From positions 1 to 64,000 of the forward strand of contig JRNA01000019.1 in assembly GCA_000758905.1 (NCBI GenBank): DNA of 64,000 nt, in the 5' to 3' direction. The position numbers and the translations under genes are program-made. This document shows positions 53,343 through 64,000 of the stretch, one piece after another; position 1 is the first letter of the stretch; every line of letters starts with the position of its first letter. Under the pieces are notes generated by a model. The model was not told where the DNA came from. It did no database searches and worked only from the letters and a program-made list of their open reading frames with translations. This DNA comes from Clostridiales bacterium S5-A14a (GTDB taxonomy: Bacteria; Bacillota; Clostridia; Peptostreptococcales; Anaerovoracaceae).

Positions 53343-53371
53343 TTGAAGAAAAGTTTTAAAAATGATACAAT
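53343..53371 (+). promoter_or_regulatory. Sigma-70-type promoter of kce
   Basis: TTGAAG (53343-53348), a 17-bp spacer and TACAAT (53366-53371), giving a leader of about 145 nt. No sigma-54 box precedes this gene. Confidence 0.6.
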
Positions 53372-53522
53372 ATTAACTATCATAAGATAAGCCTTTTGAT
53401 AAGTTTATTATTTAAATTTTAAGGGCTGCAGTCTTAATTGAAATGGACATAATAAAACGCCTGAGTTCAGAAATCGGGAGTTTAGTGATGTTACTTTTAT
53501 TTTTTTATGATAAGGAGAAGAT

Positions 53523-54356
53523 ATGGAAAAATTAATTATCAGTTCATGTATCTGCGGTGCAGAGGTAACTAAGGAGCAGAATCCTGCAGTACCTTACACA
53601 GTTGAAGAAATTGTAAGAGAAGCTAAATCGGCTTATGATGCTGGCGCTGCTGTAATTCACCTACACGTTAGATGGGATGATGGAACACCAACTCAGGCTA
53701 CTGAAAGATTCCAGGAATGTATGGATGCTATTTATGAAGTATGCCCTGACGTAATTATCCAACCTTCAACAGGTGGAGCAGTTGGAATGACTGACCTTGA
53801 GAGACTTGCATCTACAGATGTAGTTCCAACACCAGAATTTGCAACACTTGACTGTGGTACATGCAACTTCGGCGGAGACGAGATCTTTGTAAACACTGAT
53901 GATACAATTGTAAACTTCGCAAAAATCATGAATGAAAAGGGTATTAAGCCTGAACTCGAAGTTTTCGAAAAAGGTATGGTTGACACAGCTCTTAAATTCC
54001 ACAAGAAGGGGTTCATCAAGGATCCTATGCACTTTGACTTTGTGCTCGGAGTTACAATGACAGCAACTATCCGTGACCTAGTATTCATGGTAGGTTCGCT
54101 TCCTCCAGGATGCACTTGGACTGCTACAGGACTTGGAAGAAACTGCTGGTCAATCGCAGCAGCTACAATTGCTATGGGCGGACACGTTCGTGTTGGATTT
54201 GAAGATCACCTATACATCGAAAAAGGCGTTCTTGCAGAGTCTAATGGACAGCTAGTTGCCAAAGCTGTTGAACTTGCTAAGATCATGGGAAGAGAAATTG
54301 CTACTCCAGATGAAGCAAGAGAAATCCTTGGAATCCCACCAAGAAAGAACAAATAG
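53523..54356 (+). CDS. kce: 3-keto-5-aminohexanoate cleavage enzyme (BKACE family)
   Basis: Converts 3-keto-5-aminohexanoate and acetyl-CoA to 3-aminobutyryl-CoA and acetoacetate in lysine fermentation; the family (BKACE) also has other beta-keto acid substrates. The 277-residue TIM barrel has the Zn-binding VIHLHVR, IQPSTGGAVG, ATLDCGTCNFG, LEVFEKGMVD and GGHVRVGFEDH with the catalytic Glu region. AAGGAG precedes the ATG. It has its own promoter and lies between rapZ and whiA where yvcK usually stands. kamA, kamDE and kdd are not in the window, so the lysine role rests on family and on the Kdd-like regulator nearby. Confidence 0.9.
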   Translation: MEKLIISSCICGAEVTKEQNPAVPYTVEEIVREAKSAYDAGAAVIHLHVRWDDGTPTQATERFQECMDAIYEVCPDVIIQPSTGGAVGMTDLERLASTDVVPTPEFATLDCGTCNFGGDEIFVNTDDTIVNFAKIMNEKGIKPELEVFEKGMVDTALKFHKKGFIKDPMHFDFVLGVTMTATIRDLVFMVGSLPPGCTWTATGLGRNCWSIAAATIAMGGHVRVGFEDHLYIEKGVLAESNGQLVAKAVELAKIMGREIATPDEAREILGIPPRKNK

Positions 54357-54424
54357 TTTATACTTTAAACTCAATTTCCAATGAGTTTAAGTCAAAACGA
54401 AATTTGTAAAAAGGGAGAAAGTCT

Positions 54425-55366
54425 ATGTCATTCGCTCAAGAAACAAAGAATGAGCTGGCAAGATTCGAAACTGAAAAAAATTGTTGTAAGCTGGCGGAAA
54501 TCGCCAGCTTCATTCGTATGGCGGGAAGTATCGGTCTTGCAGGCAATGGAAAATTTAATATTATACTAAAAACTGAAAATGCCGCAGTTGCAAGGCACTT
54601 AAAAGTCCTTCTGAGCGAGTATTTCCAAATTGATCCCATCGTTGAATATGAGGAAGAGACAAATTTGTCGAGAGGCAATGTTTATGTTCTCAGAATCACA
54701 CCAGATATGCGAAGCGAGGCAATCCTTAGAGAAACTGGCATCCTGATGATAAAGCAGGGGAATAACTACATATCGGATGGTATATATCAAGGTATCATCA
54801 GAACAAAATGTTGCCGCAAGAGTTACCTGAGAGGGAGCTTCCTAGCAGCAGGCACAATATCAAACCCAGAAAAGAGCTACCAGATGGAATGGCGTTGTGC
54901 AAGTGAAAAGATGTCCAAGGACCTCGTGCGCCTTGTCGGTACATTCGATGACCTTGAAGCCAAGATGACCAAACGAGGAAAGTACTACATTGTTTATGTC
55001 AAATCTTCAGGCTATATTAGTGATCTTCTGGCGTTGATGGGAGCACATAGCAAGGTGCTTGAAATCGAAAACGTTATGATAACAAAAGAACTGAGAAGCG
55101 AGGCTGTGCGATTGACAAACTGTGATACTGCCAACATGGATAGAATTATCGGCGCATCCGGAAGACAAATTCAAGATATTAAAAAAATATTTGAGATGAA
55201 GGGCGAAAACTTCTTGCCTGAAAAACTCAGAGAGGTTGCACTTGCTAGGCTTGCGAATCCGGAGGCAAGTTTAACCCAGCTAGGTGAAATGCTAAGCAAA
55301 CCCTTGAAAAAATCCGGCGTTAACAACAGACTTAAAAAAATAAGTGAGATTGCAGAAAATCTGTAA
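54425..55366 (+). CDS. whiA: DNA-binding protein WhiA
   Basis: WhiA acts in cell division and sporulation-related control in Gram-positives. The 313-residue protein has two N-terminal LAGLIDADG-like repeats (CCRKSYLRGSFLAAGTISNP) and the C-terminal helix-turn-helix (LREVALARLANPEASLTQLGEML). The endonuclease residues are absent, as usual. AAAGGGAG precedes the ATG. The gene sits in the rapZ-whiA neighbourhood. Confidence 0.96.
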   Translation: MSFAQETKNELARFETEKNCCKLAEIASFIRMAGSIGLAGNGKFNIILKTENAAVARHLKVLLSEYFQIDPIVEYEEETNLSRGNVYVLRITPDMRSEAILRETGILMIKQGNNYISDGIYQGIIRTKCCRKSYLRGSFLAAGTISNPEKSYQMEWRCASEKMSKDLVRLVGTFDDLEAKMTKRGKYYIVYVKSSGYISDLLALMGAHSKVLEIENVMITKELRSEAVRLTNCDTANMDRIIGASGRQIQDIKKIFEMKGENFLPEKLREVALARLANPEASLTQLGEMLSKPLKKSGVNNRLKKISEIAENL

Positions 55367-55384
55367 TATAAATAATATAAAAAA

Positions 55385-55427
55385 GGCGACCTGACACAGA
55401 TATAAAAGTGACAGATCGCTATTTTTT
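55385..55427. terminator. Terminator between whiA and the atoE-type gene
   Basis: GGCGACCTGACAC pairs with GTGACAGATCGCT with two mismatches around a short A-rich loop, followed by ATTTTTT; the preceding A run may serve the minus strand. Confidence 0.65.
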
Positions 55428-55469
55428 CATATAACCCTAAAGGCTATATTTTGTTCCTTTAAAATATTA

Positions 55470-56828
55470 CTAAAGCAGCCCTACTACTAGGAATCCACCA
55501 CATACGACTATTGCTACAAAGAACAATGTGATGAGGCAGTAACCCATGATGTCTCTAGCTGAAAGACCAGCAATTCCAAGTGCTGGAAGCGCCCAGAATG
55601 GTTGGATCATATTTGTCCAAGCGTCTCCCCATGCGATAGCCATTCCTGTAACGGAAGGATCTACGCCAAGAGCTTGGCCTGCAGGCATCATGATTGGACC
55701 TTGAACAGCCCACTGTCCGCCACCTGATGGTACGAATAAGTTTACGATACCAGCAGATAAGAATGTAAATAGTGGGAATGTTATCTGGTTTGAAATGCTT
55801 ACGAAACCATGAGAGATTGCACCTGCAAGGGAAACTCCTGTGTCAGGATTTGCAGTAACCATCATTGCCATGATTCCAGCATAGAATGGGAACTGAATGA
55901 TGATACCAGCTGCACCCTTTGCAGCTTCTGCGATTGCTCTAACATAGTTGATCGGTGTTTTGTGACAGATGATTCCCAAAGTTAGGAATATCATATTTAC
56001 AATGTTTAAAGATAGATTAAATCCGTTCTGTGAAAAATAGCTTACTAGATAAATTACACCAGCCATCGAAATAATAGTTGAAACAATCCAGCTGTTTTCG
56101 AGACGTTCAGCAGGAGTTTCGGGTGGTTTATAAACATATACCTCTTCTTCAATAAGTGCGGGATCAACTGTGATGACATCCTTTTTTTCTGGGTGCATTG
56201 CTGCGTTGATAAATGGTAAACAAATTAGAATGATAATAATCATGATGAGGTTATATGGAGCGAAAATAGTCATACTAGTTGGTATAACGTCCTTTACAAC
56301 TCCACCAGTTGCAGCGGCTAGAGCCTCTTTGTCAGGTGTAGCGAGTGCAAGCGGAATTGATGCAGAGAATCCAGCATGCCAGATTACGAATCCTGAATAA
56401 GCTGAAGCGATCAGAAGCCTATAGTCGACACCTTCAAGCTGTCTTGCGATTTCTTTTGCTAGGATTGCACCAACAACTAGTCCAAAACCCCAGTTTAGCC
56501 AACATGCTATTAGCGAGAAGAATGTAACAACTAAGATACCTTGCTTAGGTGTTTTGGCAAGTGAAGCAACTCTAGCTACAAGCCTTTTGACTACAGGTGC
56601 TTGAGCCATGGCACTTCCAAGAACAAGTACCAACGCCATTTGCATCGAGAACGCTAGCAAATTCCATGCTCCGTTACCCCAGTTATCAATGAGTTCTAGA
56701 GGTCCCATTTTGGTAACAGGAATTGCTACGACAAAAACAATAATTGACAGCATTATGCAGAAAATAAATGGATCAGGTAAAAGTTTATTTACCATATGCA
56801 CACATGCATTAGACACTTTTTTGAACAT
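55470..56828 (-). CDS. AtoE-type short-chain fatty acid transporter
   Basis: A 452-residue membrane protein with about 12 helices and the AtoE/SCFA-transporter pattern (PFIFCIMLSIIVFV, WGFGLVVGAILAKEIAR, VPSGGGQWAVQGPIMMPAG). It is probably a symporter for short-chain fatty acids such as acetoacetate or butyrate. Genes of this type are common in lysine- and ornithine-fermentation clusters of anaerobes, so it may serve the same pathway as kce. GGAGGG precedes the ATG. Confidence 0.9.
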   Translation of the reverse strand: MFKKVSNACVHMVNKLLPDPFIFCIMLSIIVFVVAIPVTKMGPLELIDNWGNGAWNLLAFSMQMALVLVLGSAMAQAPVVKRLVARVASLAKTPKQGILVVTFFSLIACWLNWGFGLVVGAILAKEIARQLEGVDYRLLIASAYSGFVIWHAGFSASIPLALATPDKEALAAATGGVVKDVIPTSMTIFAPYNLIMIIIILICLPFINAAMHPEKKDVITVDPALIEEEVYVYKPPETPAERLENSWIVSTIISMAGVIYLVSYFSQNGFNLSLNIVNMIFLTLGIICHKTPINYVRAIAEAAKGAAGIIIQFPFYAGIMAMMVTANPDTGVSLAGAISHGFVSISNQITFPLFTFLSAGIVNLFVPSGGGQWAVQGPIMMPAGQALGVDPSVTGMAIAWGDAWTNMIQPFWALPALGIAGLSARDIMGYCLITLFFVAIVVCGGFLVVGLL

Positions 56829-56880
56829 AATACCCTCCTTTTCTAAAAGATTGTTAATAAGTTAATTATTCCTAAATCAA

Positions 56881-56909
56881 ATTGTATACCTCAAAATTCA
56901 ACGTGTCAA
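56881..56909 (-). promoter_or_regulatory. Promoter of the atoE-type gene
   Basis: On the minus strand TTGACA (56909-56904), a 17-bp spacer and TACAAT (56886-56881), about 52 bp before ATG 56828. The -35 element is consensus. Confidence 0.7.
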
Positions 56910-56986
56910 CGAACTTTTTTTAGTACATTGTCCGCAGCATAAATGTGGAAAAAAGTGAGTAAACCTTTATTTTGTGGGTACACTAC

Positions 56987-57015
56987 TTGAAGGGATGTAT
57001 TCTTAAGAGTATAAT
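56987..57015 (+). promoter_or_regulatory. Promoter of the V-ATPase operon
   Basis: TTGAAG (56987-56992), a 17-bp spacer and TATAAT (57010-57015), 41 bp before ATG 57056. Confidence 0.65.
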
Positions 57016-57055
57016 TAAATATACATATATCTTCTGGAGAAAAGGAGGTGGGTTT

Positions 57056-57368
57056 ATGTTTTCTGATGAGCTTGCAAAAATTGTAAGCAGCGAGGAAGAA
57101 GCAGAGAATCTTATTAAAGAAGCTAAGGCTGCAGAGAAGAAAATCCTCGAGAATGCTAGAAACCAAGCTGAGGGAATCATAGATGAAGCTGAGAAGAAGG
57201 GCAAAGATTACTATCAAGAGCAAATTGAAGAGGGAAATCGCATTGCCAAGACTAACTATGATAACTTCATTGAGGATGTAAAAAAACAAAATAGAGATTT
57301 GCAAAACAATGCAGAGGATAAATTGGATGAAGTATCTGATTTTATATTTGAAAGGATAGTGAACAGCA

Positions 57369-57382
<14 letters not shown>
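57056..57382 (+). CDS. ntpF: V-type ATPase subunit G/H (NtpF)
   Basis: A 108-residue, almost entirely helical coiled-coil protein (Ala/Glu/Lys-rich) that forms part of the peripheral stalk with subunit E. ATG 57056 with AAAGGAGG. It starts the operon and overlaps ntpI by 14 bp. The whole order F-I-K-E-C-G-A-B is that of the Enterococcus hirae ntp operon. Confidence 0.88.
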
Positions 57383-59878
<2,496 letters not shown>

Positions 59879-59912
59879 ATTGGAATATCAAAATATCTAA
59901 AAGGAGATATAA

Positions 59913-60503
59913 ATGAGTGTAGAGAAAATAACCTCAAAAATTCTCGAAGATGCTAAGGCTCAGGCAGATGCTATAACACTTGATGCTAATCTCAGGGCTG
60001 AAGGAATCGTAAATGAAGCCAAAGAGAATGCTGAGAGCCTTATTGAATCATACAAAACTCGAGGAGAAGAGGAAAAACTTAAGCTTATCGACAGGAAGAA
60101 GTCAGTTGCTGAAATAGATGGCAGAAAGATCACCCTTGGTGTAAAACAAGAGATAATTGACAAAGCCTTCAAGCTCGCAGCAGAAAAGATTTCTTCGATG
60201 GAAAACGATAAGTATATAGAATTTCTTGTTGAGAAAATACAGGCATCAGGTGTAAGAACTGGCGAAATCGTTATGAACCCCAACCAACGTGAGAAAATTG
60301 GCACAAAACTTGTCGATAAACTTAACCAAACCTTTGCGACTGATGCGGGGAATAAGGGATTCACACTATCTGAGGAAACCGTAGATGCTGTAGGTGGCTT
60401 CATGGTCAAAGATGGTCAGATATATATGAACGGAACCCTTGAGAACCTCATTGAAGAAGAATATGGGAATATAGTTTCGTCGGTTGTGGAAAAACTTTTT
60501 TAG
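59913..60503 (+). CDS. ntpE: V-type ATPase subunit E (NtpE)
   Basis: Peripheral-stalk subunit, 196 residues. The N-terminal half is a coiled coil (DAKAQADAITLDANLRAEGIV), the C-terminal half a mixed globular head that binds subunit A/B. AAAGGAG precedes the ATG. Overlapping operon with ntpC 16 bp later. Confidence 0.93.
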   Translation: MSVEKITSKILEDAKAQADAITLDANLRAEGIVNEAKENAESLIESYKTRGEEEKLKLIDRKKSVAEIDGRKITLGVKQEIIDKAFKLAAEKISSMENDKYIEFLVEKIQASGVRTGEIVMNPNQREKIGTKLVDKLNQTFATDAGNKGFTLSEETVDAVGGFMVKDGQIYMNGTLENLIEEEYGNIVSSVVEKLF

Positions 60504-60519
60504 GTTGTGAGGAGATATA

Positions 60520-61524
60520 ATGAGAAAGCCATTAGAAGAATATACATTTGCAGCGGCATATATCGGTTCATATGTTAATAAACTGATGGACAAGCAGGCT
60601 TTAATGAGGCTTGCTCAAGCTAAGGACCTTGCAGCCATCGAGAGCATTCTTGTAGACTTCGGCTATGGTGAAGCGAAAGAACTTTATGACGGAGATATAG
60701 AGTATTTTATACGAAGAGAACAAAATAGGCTTATCCGAATGATTTTTTCTACCGTGCCCAAAAAAGAAGAAATGGGACTATTTACCTTGCCGATGGATTA
60801 TCATAACGTAAAGGTATGTCTCAAATCTGAATTTCTTGGTATAACACCTGATGAAAACAACCTTGTTTCCTCAGGAGGCGTATCGGAACAGAAGATAATG
60901 GCGATGGTTAAGGAGAGAAATTACACACATATGTCCTCATATATGAAGTGCGCGATTGAGGATGCAGTTGATGCGTTTTCTAGATCTAGAGATCCTCAGC
61001 TTATAGACTTGATTTTGGATAAGGCGTGCTATGAGGAAATGTATGAGATGGCCCTAAACGTGGATGTCGATTTTATAATTAATCTTGTGAAAAAACAACT
61101 TGATTTACTGAATCTAAAGTCTTTTGTGAGATTGAAACAGATGGGAAAATCATGGAATGTATTTGAAAAGGTTTACCTTGAGCACGGAGAAGTTCCAATG
61201 AGTCTCTATACTTCGCATTGGGAAGAAAGTTACAGTCAGATTGCCGAAAGACTAAAGCCATACAAATTAAAAGAAGTTATGGAAAAAGGTGCTGCTCATG
61301 TGGTCGAAAAAAACGATTTCAGCGTGCTTGAAAAGTTATGTGCTGATACGCTTATGGAATATAACAAGACTGCAAAATACGAGTCTTTTGGGATTGCACC
61401 TATTGCGGCCTACTGGCTTGCAAAAGAAGTCGAGATTGATAATCTGCGAATTATACTGCTCGGTAAAAAAGTGGACCTTCCACCGGAGAACATCATAGAA
61501 AGATTGAGGGAACCGTATGTATAA
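60520..61524 (+). CDS. ntpC: V-type ATPase subunit C (NtpC)
   Basis: A 334-residue, mostly helical funnel-shaped subunit (d/C in V-ATPases) that links the rotor ring to the central stalk; it has the three-fold repeated helical pattern of the family. GAGGAG precedes the ATG. It overlaps the next gene by 8 bp. Confidence 0.93.
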   Translation: MRKPLEEYTFAAAYIGSYVNKLMDKQALMRLAQAKDLAAIESILVDFGYGEAKELYDGDIEYFIRREQNRLIRMIFSTVPKKEEMGLFTLPMDYHNVKVCLKSEFLGITPDENNLVSSGGVSEQKIMAMVKERNYTHMSSYMKCAIEDAVDAFSRSRDPQLIDLILDKACYEEMYEMALNVDVDFIINLVKKQLDLLNLKSFVRLKQMGKSWNVFEKVYLEHGEVPMSLYTSHWEESYSQIAERLKPYKLKEVMEKGAAHVVEKNDFSVLEKLCADTLMEYNKTAKYESFGIAPIAAYWLAKEVEIDNLRIILLGKKVDLPPENIIERLREPYV

Positions 61525-61840
61525 GATAGGTATCATGGGGGATCGAGAATCTGTTATGAGTTTTAAGGCTCTTGGCCTTGATGTTTTCCCAAGCGAAAAT
61601 GAAGAAGATGCTCGCAAAACTCTTCATAGACTCGCTAAGGAAAAGTATGGAATTATTTACATAACAGAAAATTTGATTCATGCCATGGAAAAAGATATAG
61701 ATAGGTATAACGACTCAATAATTCCTGCAATTATACCAATCCCGAGTAGGCAAGGCGCCTCAGGTATGGGGATGATGAATGTGAAAAAATCCGTTGAACG
61801 TGCTGTGGGAGCGGATATACTATTTGGAGGTGACAAGTAA
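61517..61840 (+). CDS. ntpG: V-type ATPase subunit F (NtpG)
   Basis: A 107-residue Rossmann-like central-stalk subunit (KIGIMGDRESVMSFKALGLDVFP is typical). It binds subunit D of the rotor. The stop abuts the ATG of ntpA. Confidence 0.93.
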   Translation: MYKIGIMGDRESVMSFKALGLDVFPSENEEDARKTLHRLAKEKYGIIYITENLIHAMEKDIDRYNDSIIPAIIPIPSRQGASGMGMMNVKKSVERAVGADILFGGDK

Positions 61841-63619
61841 ATGAGTCAAGGAAAAATTGTCAAAGTTTCAGGACCGCTTGTAGTAGCATCGGGCATGTCA
61901 GAAGCAGATATGTTTGACGTTGTTCGTGTAGGCGAACAGGGACTGATTGGAGAAATATTGGAGATGAGAAACGATCTCGCTTCAATTCAGGTATATGAGG
62001 ATACTGCTGGGATTGGACCGGGAGCACCTGTGGTAACAACGGGTGCACCACTTTCAGTTGAACTAGGACCTGGCCTTATAGAGACTATGTATGACGGAAT
62101 ACAAAGACCTCTTAAGGGTATGTACGAAGCAGCCGGAAGCAATATTACACGTGGTATAGCTGTACCAGCCCTTGATAGAGAGAAGAAGTGGAAATTCTCG
62201 CCTTCAGTAAATGTGGGTGATGAAGTTGGTCCAGGAGATGTTTTGGGCACCGTACAGGAAACCATCGTTGTTATGCAGAAAATAATGGTTCCGCCAAATG
62301 TTTCGGGTACGGTTAAGGAAATCTATCAAGGAGCCTTCACTGTAGAAGAAACAATATGTGAGTTGGAGCTTGAAGACGGTTCAACAAAAGAGTTGTCCCT
62401 AATGCAGAAGTGGCCTGTTCGTAGGGGCAGACCATACAAGGAAAAACTCGTTCCGGAGATGCCTCTTTTGACAGGACAGAGGGTTATAGATACATTGTTC
62501 CCAATAGCAAAGGGCGGCGTTGCTGCTGTTCCAGGACCATTCGGATCTGGCAAAACAGTTGTACAGCATCAGCTTGCTAAGTGGGCAGATGCAGACATAG
62601 TTGTTTACATAGGCTGTGGTGAGCGTGGAAATGAGATGACAGACGTACTCATGGAGTTCCCAGAACTGACTGACCCTCATACGGGAGAATCTCTTATGAA
62701 GAGGACAGTTCTGATTGCAAACACATCTGACATGCCGGTAGCTGCTCGTGAGGCTTCTATTTACACAGGAATTACAATAGCCGAATATTTCAGAGATATG
62801 GGATATTCAGTTGCCCTGATGGCGGATTCAACATCAAGATGGGCAGAGGCACTTCGTGAAATGTCAGGAAGACTTGAGGAAATGCCAGGTGAAGAAGGAT
62901 ACCCTGCATATCTTGGTTCAAGACTTGCGCAGTTCTATGAAAGAGCTGGTAGAGTTGTTTCACTTGGTAAGGATGGAAGAGTCGGAGCACTCTCTGCAAT
63001 CGGAGCAGTATCGCCTCCAGGAGGAGACGTATCTGAACCAGTTTCTCAGGCAACACTTAGAATTGTAAAAGTATTCTGGGCACTTGATGCACAGTTAGCA
63101 TACAGAAGACACTTCCCTGCTATCAACTGGCTTTCAAGCTATTCGCTCTACGTTGATAGGCTTACAAAGTGGTATGAGCAGAATGTCAGCACTGATTTTC
63201 CAAAACTTAGGATGGATACGATCAGACTGCTTCAGGAAGAAGCTGAACTTCAGGAAATCGTACAGCTAGTCGGCGTTGATGCTTTGTCGCACGAGGATAG
63301 AATCAAACTTGAAGCATGTAAGTCAATCCGTGAGGACTACTTGCACCAGAACGCCTTCCATGAAGTCGATACTTATACATCGATGGATAAGCAGTTCAAA
63401 TTGATGAGACTGATAATGGCATATTACAACTTGTCAAAGGATGCTGTAAAGAAAGGTGCTAGCTATAACAAGTTAATCAGCCTTCCTGTAAGAGAGCAGA
63501 TTGGACGTTTTAAGTATGTTAAGGAAGAAGACACCGGCAAGAGATTTGATGAAATAATGAAGGAACTAAAGGGATCAATTGCAGATTTAATTAGCAAGGG
63601 GGATGAATACAATGATTAA
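61841..63619 (+). CDS. ntpA: V-type ATPase catalytic subunit A
   Basis: The 592-residue nucleotide-hydrolysing subunit. Walker [12 protein letters not shown], the long non-homologous insertion (about 120-210), [20 protein letters not shown] and the catalytic GERGNEMT are present. It overlaps ntpB by 8 bp. Confidence 0.98.
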   Translation: MSQGKIVKVSGPLVVASGMSEADMFDVVRVGEQGLIGEILEMRNDLASIQVYEDTAGIGPGAPVVTTGAPLSVELGPGLIETMYDGIQRPLKGMYEAAGSNITRGIAVPALDREKKWKFSPSVNVGDEVGPGDVLGTVQETIVVMQKIMVPPNVSGTVKEIYQGAFTVEETICELELEDGSTKELSLMQKWPVRRGRPYKEKLVPEMPLLTGQRVIDTLFPIAKGGVAAVPGPFGSGKTVVQHQLAKWADADIVVYIGCGERGNEMTDVLMEFPELTDPHTGESLMKRTVLIANTSDMPVAAREASIYTGITIAEYFRDMGYSVALMADSTSRWAEALREMSGRLEEMPGEEGYPAYLGSRLAQFYERAGRVVSLGKDGRVGALSAIGAVSPPGGDVSEPVSQATLRIVKVFWALDAQLAYRRHFPAINWLSSYSLYVDRLTKWYEQNVSTDFPKLRMDTIRLLQEEAELQEIVQLVGVDALSHEDRIKLEACKSIREDYLHQNAFHEVDTYTSMDKQFKLMRLIMAYYNLSKDAVKKGASYNKLISLPVREQIGRFKYVKEEDTGKRFDEIMKELKGSIADLISKGDEYND

Positions 63620-64000
63620 GGAATATAAAACTATATCTGAAGTCGTAGGACCTCTGATGCTGGTTGAAAATGTTGAGGGCGTTACCTATGATGAGCTTGG
63701 CGAGATTGTTCTCCCCGATGGAGAAAAGAGGCTTTGCAAGGTTCTAGAGGTTAACGGCAGCAATGCGATGGTTCAGCTATTTGAAAGTTCCGCAGGTATC
63801 AATCTAGCCGAGAGTACCGTTAAGTTCCTCGGAAGGGGTACGCAGCTAAAGGTTTCTCCTGAGATGATGGGACGTGTATTTGACGGTATGGGCAGACCAA
63901 AGGATGGTGGCCCAGAAATAATTGCTGAAAAGTCGCTTGATATCAATGGACTTCCTATGAATCCGGCAGCTAGAGACTATCCGGCAGAGTTTATTCAAAC
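63612..64000 (+). CDS. ntpB: V-type ATPase subunit B, 5' part
   Basis: The first 129 codons of the regulatory nucleotide-binding subunit ([22 protein letters not shown]...). The window ends inside it, and subunit D probably follows. ATG 63612 overlaps the end of ntpA. Confidence 0.95.
   Translation, partial: MIKEYKTISEVVGPLMLVENVEGVTYDELGEIVLPDGEKRLCKVLEVNGSNAMVQLFESSAGINLAESTVKFLGRGTQLKVSPEMMGRVFDGMGRPKDGGPEIIAEKSLDINGLPMNPAARDYPAEFIQ

Noticed and set aside
53732-54115. 127-residue antisense ORF in kce
   Set aside because: A shadow frame of a clearly conserved gene; no binding site and no family signature.
54365-54390. TTAAACTCA/TGAGTTTAA stem before whiA
   Set aside because: Looks like a hairpin, but no T tract follows, and no known attenuator or operator matches.

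Overview
The window comes from a low-to-moderate GC Gram-positive anaerobe of the Clostridia. The evidence is an nifJ-type pyruvate:ferredoxin oxidoreductase, an ntp-type V-ATPase in the order F-I-K-E-C-G-A-B, WhiA, RapZ, RicT, an AbrB regulator and a sortase-anchored surface protein. An amino-acid-fermenting relative of the Anaerovoracaceae / Eubacterium family XIII group fits best, but that placement is inference.

Layout. 1-120 holds the 3' end of a 5S rRNA and its terminator. 181-4484 is a housekeeping block (tmk, holB, ricT, trmN6-like, a membrane protein, abrB-like). 4588-7646 is guaB-guaA, followed by a von Willebrand factor A surface protein. 9934-16123 is a catabolic locus: aminotransferase, class II aldolase and iron alcohol dehydrogenase, divergent from a TetR regulator and an FGGY kinase, with a probable operator between them. 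16094-17380 holds tandem repeats, a GtrA-like protein and a membrane-attached XRE regulator. 17660-26071 is a type I restriction-modification island with two kinds of simple repeat in hsdS, an extra specificity half-gene, an ADP-ribosylglycohydrolase, hsdR and a DUF4268 protein. 26126-28612 holds small unknown genes, one type I-E-like CRISPR repeat joined to a sortase-signal remnant, and an IS200 element. 28718-32378 is a class I ribonucleotide reductase. 32820-37359 holds tRNA-Ala, metG and tatD (apparently starting at ATT) with neighbours. 37363-42884 holds a DMT transporter, a lipoprotein and nifJ. 43955-48021 is an NhaC-type antiporter divergent from a sigma-54 activator. 48180-55366 holds dsdA, an AI-2E-type transporter, murB, a PHP protein, rapZ, kce and whiA. 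55470-56828 is an atoE-type transporter. 57056 to the end is the V-ATPase operon, cut inside subunit B.

Most striking points. (1) The sigma-54 activator at 45922-48021 has, in place of an ordinary sensor domain, about 340 residues that look like 3,5-diaminohexanoate dehydrogenase (Kdd) of lysine fermentation. Opposite it, the antiporter has a consensus -24/-12 sigma-54 promoter, and the shared 464-bp gap carries paired repeats suited to be its enhancer sites. A kce gene of the same pathway lies 5.5 kb away. (2) hsdS ends in an (AG)11 tract. Loss of one AG unit would fuse it in frame to a third target-recognition domain, and a 12-bp ELQA repeat sits in its central linker. Together these look like a two-layer switch of methylation specificity.

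The block tmk-holB-ricT-trmN6-abrB ... metG-tatD, contiguous in many Firmicutes, is split here by about 29 kb of accessory and nucleotide-metabolism genes. All family calls rest on reading motifs and on remembered family sequences; no database search was run.
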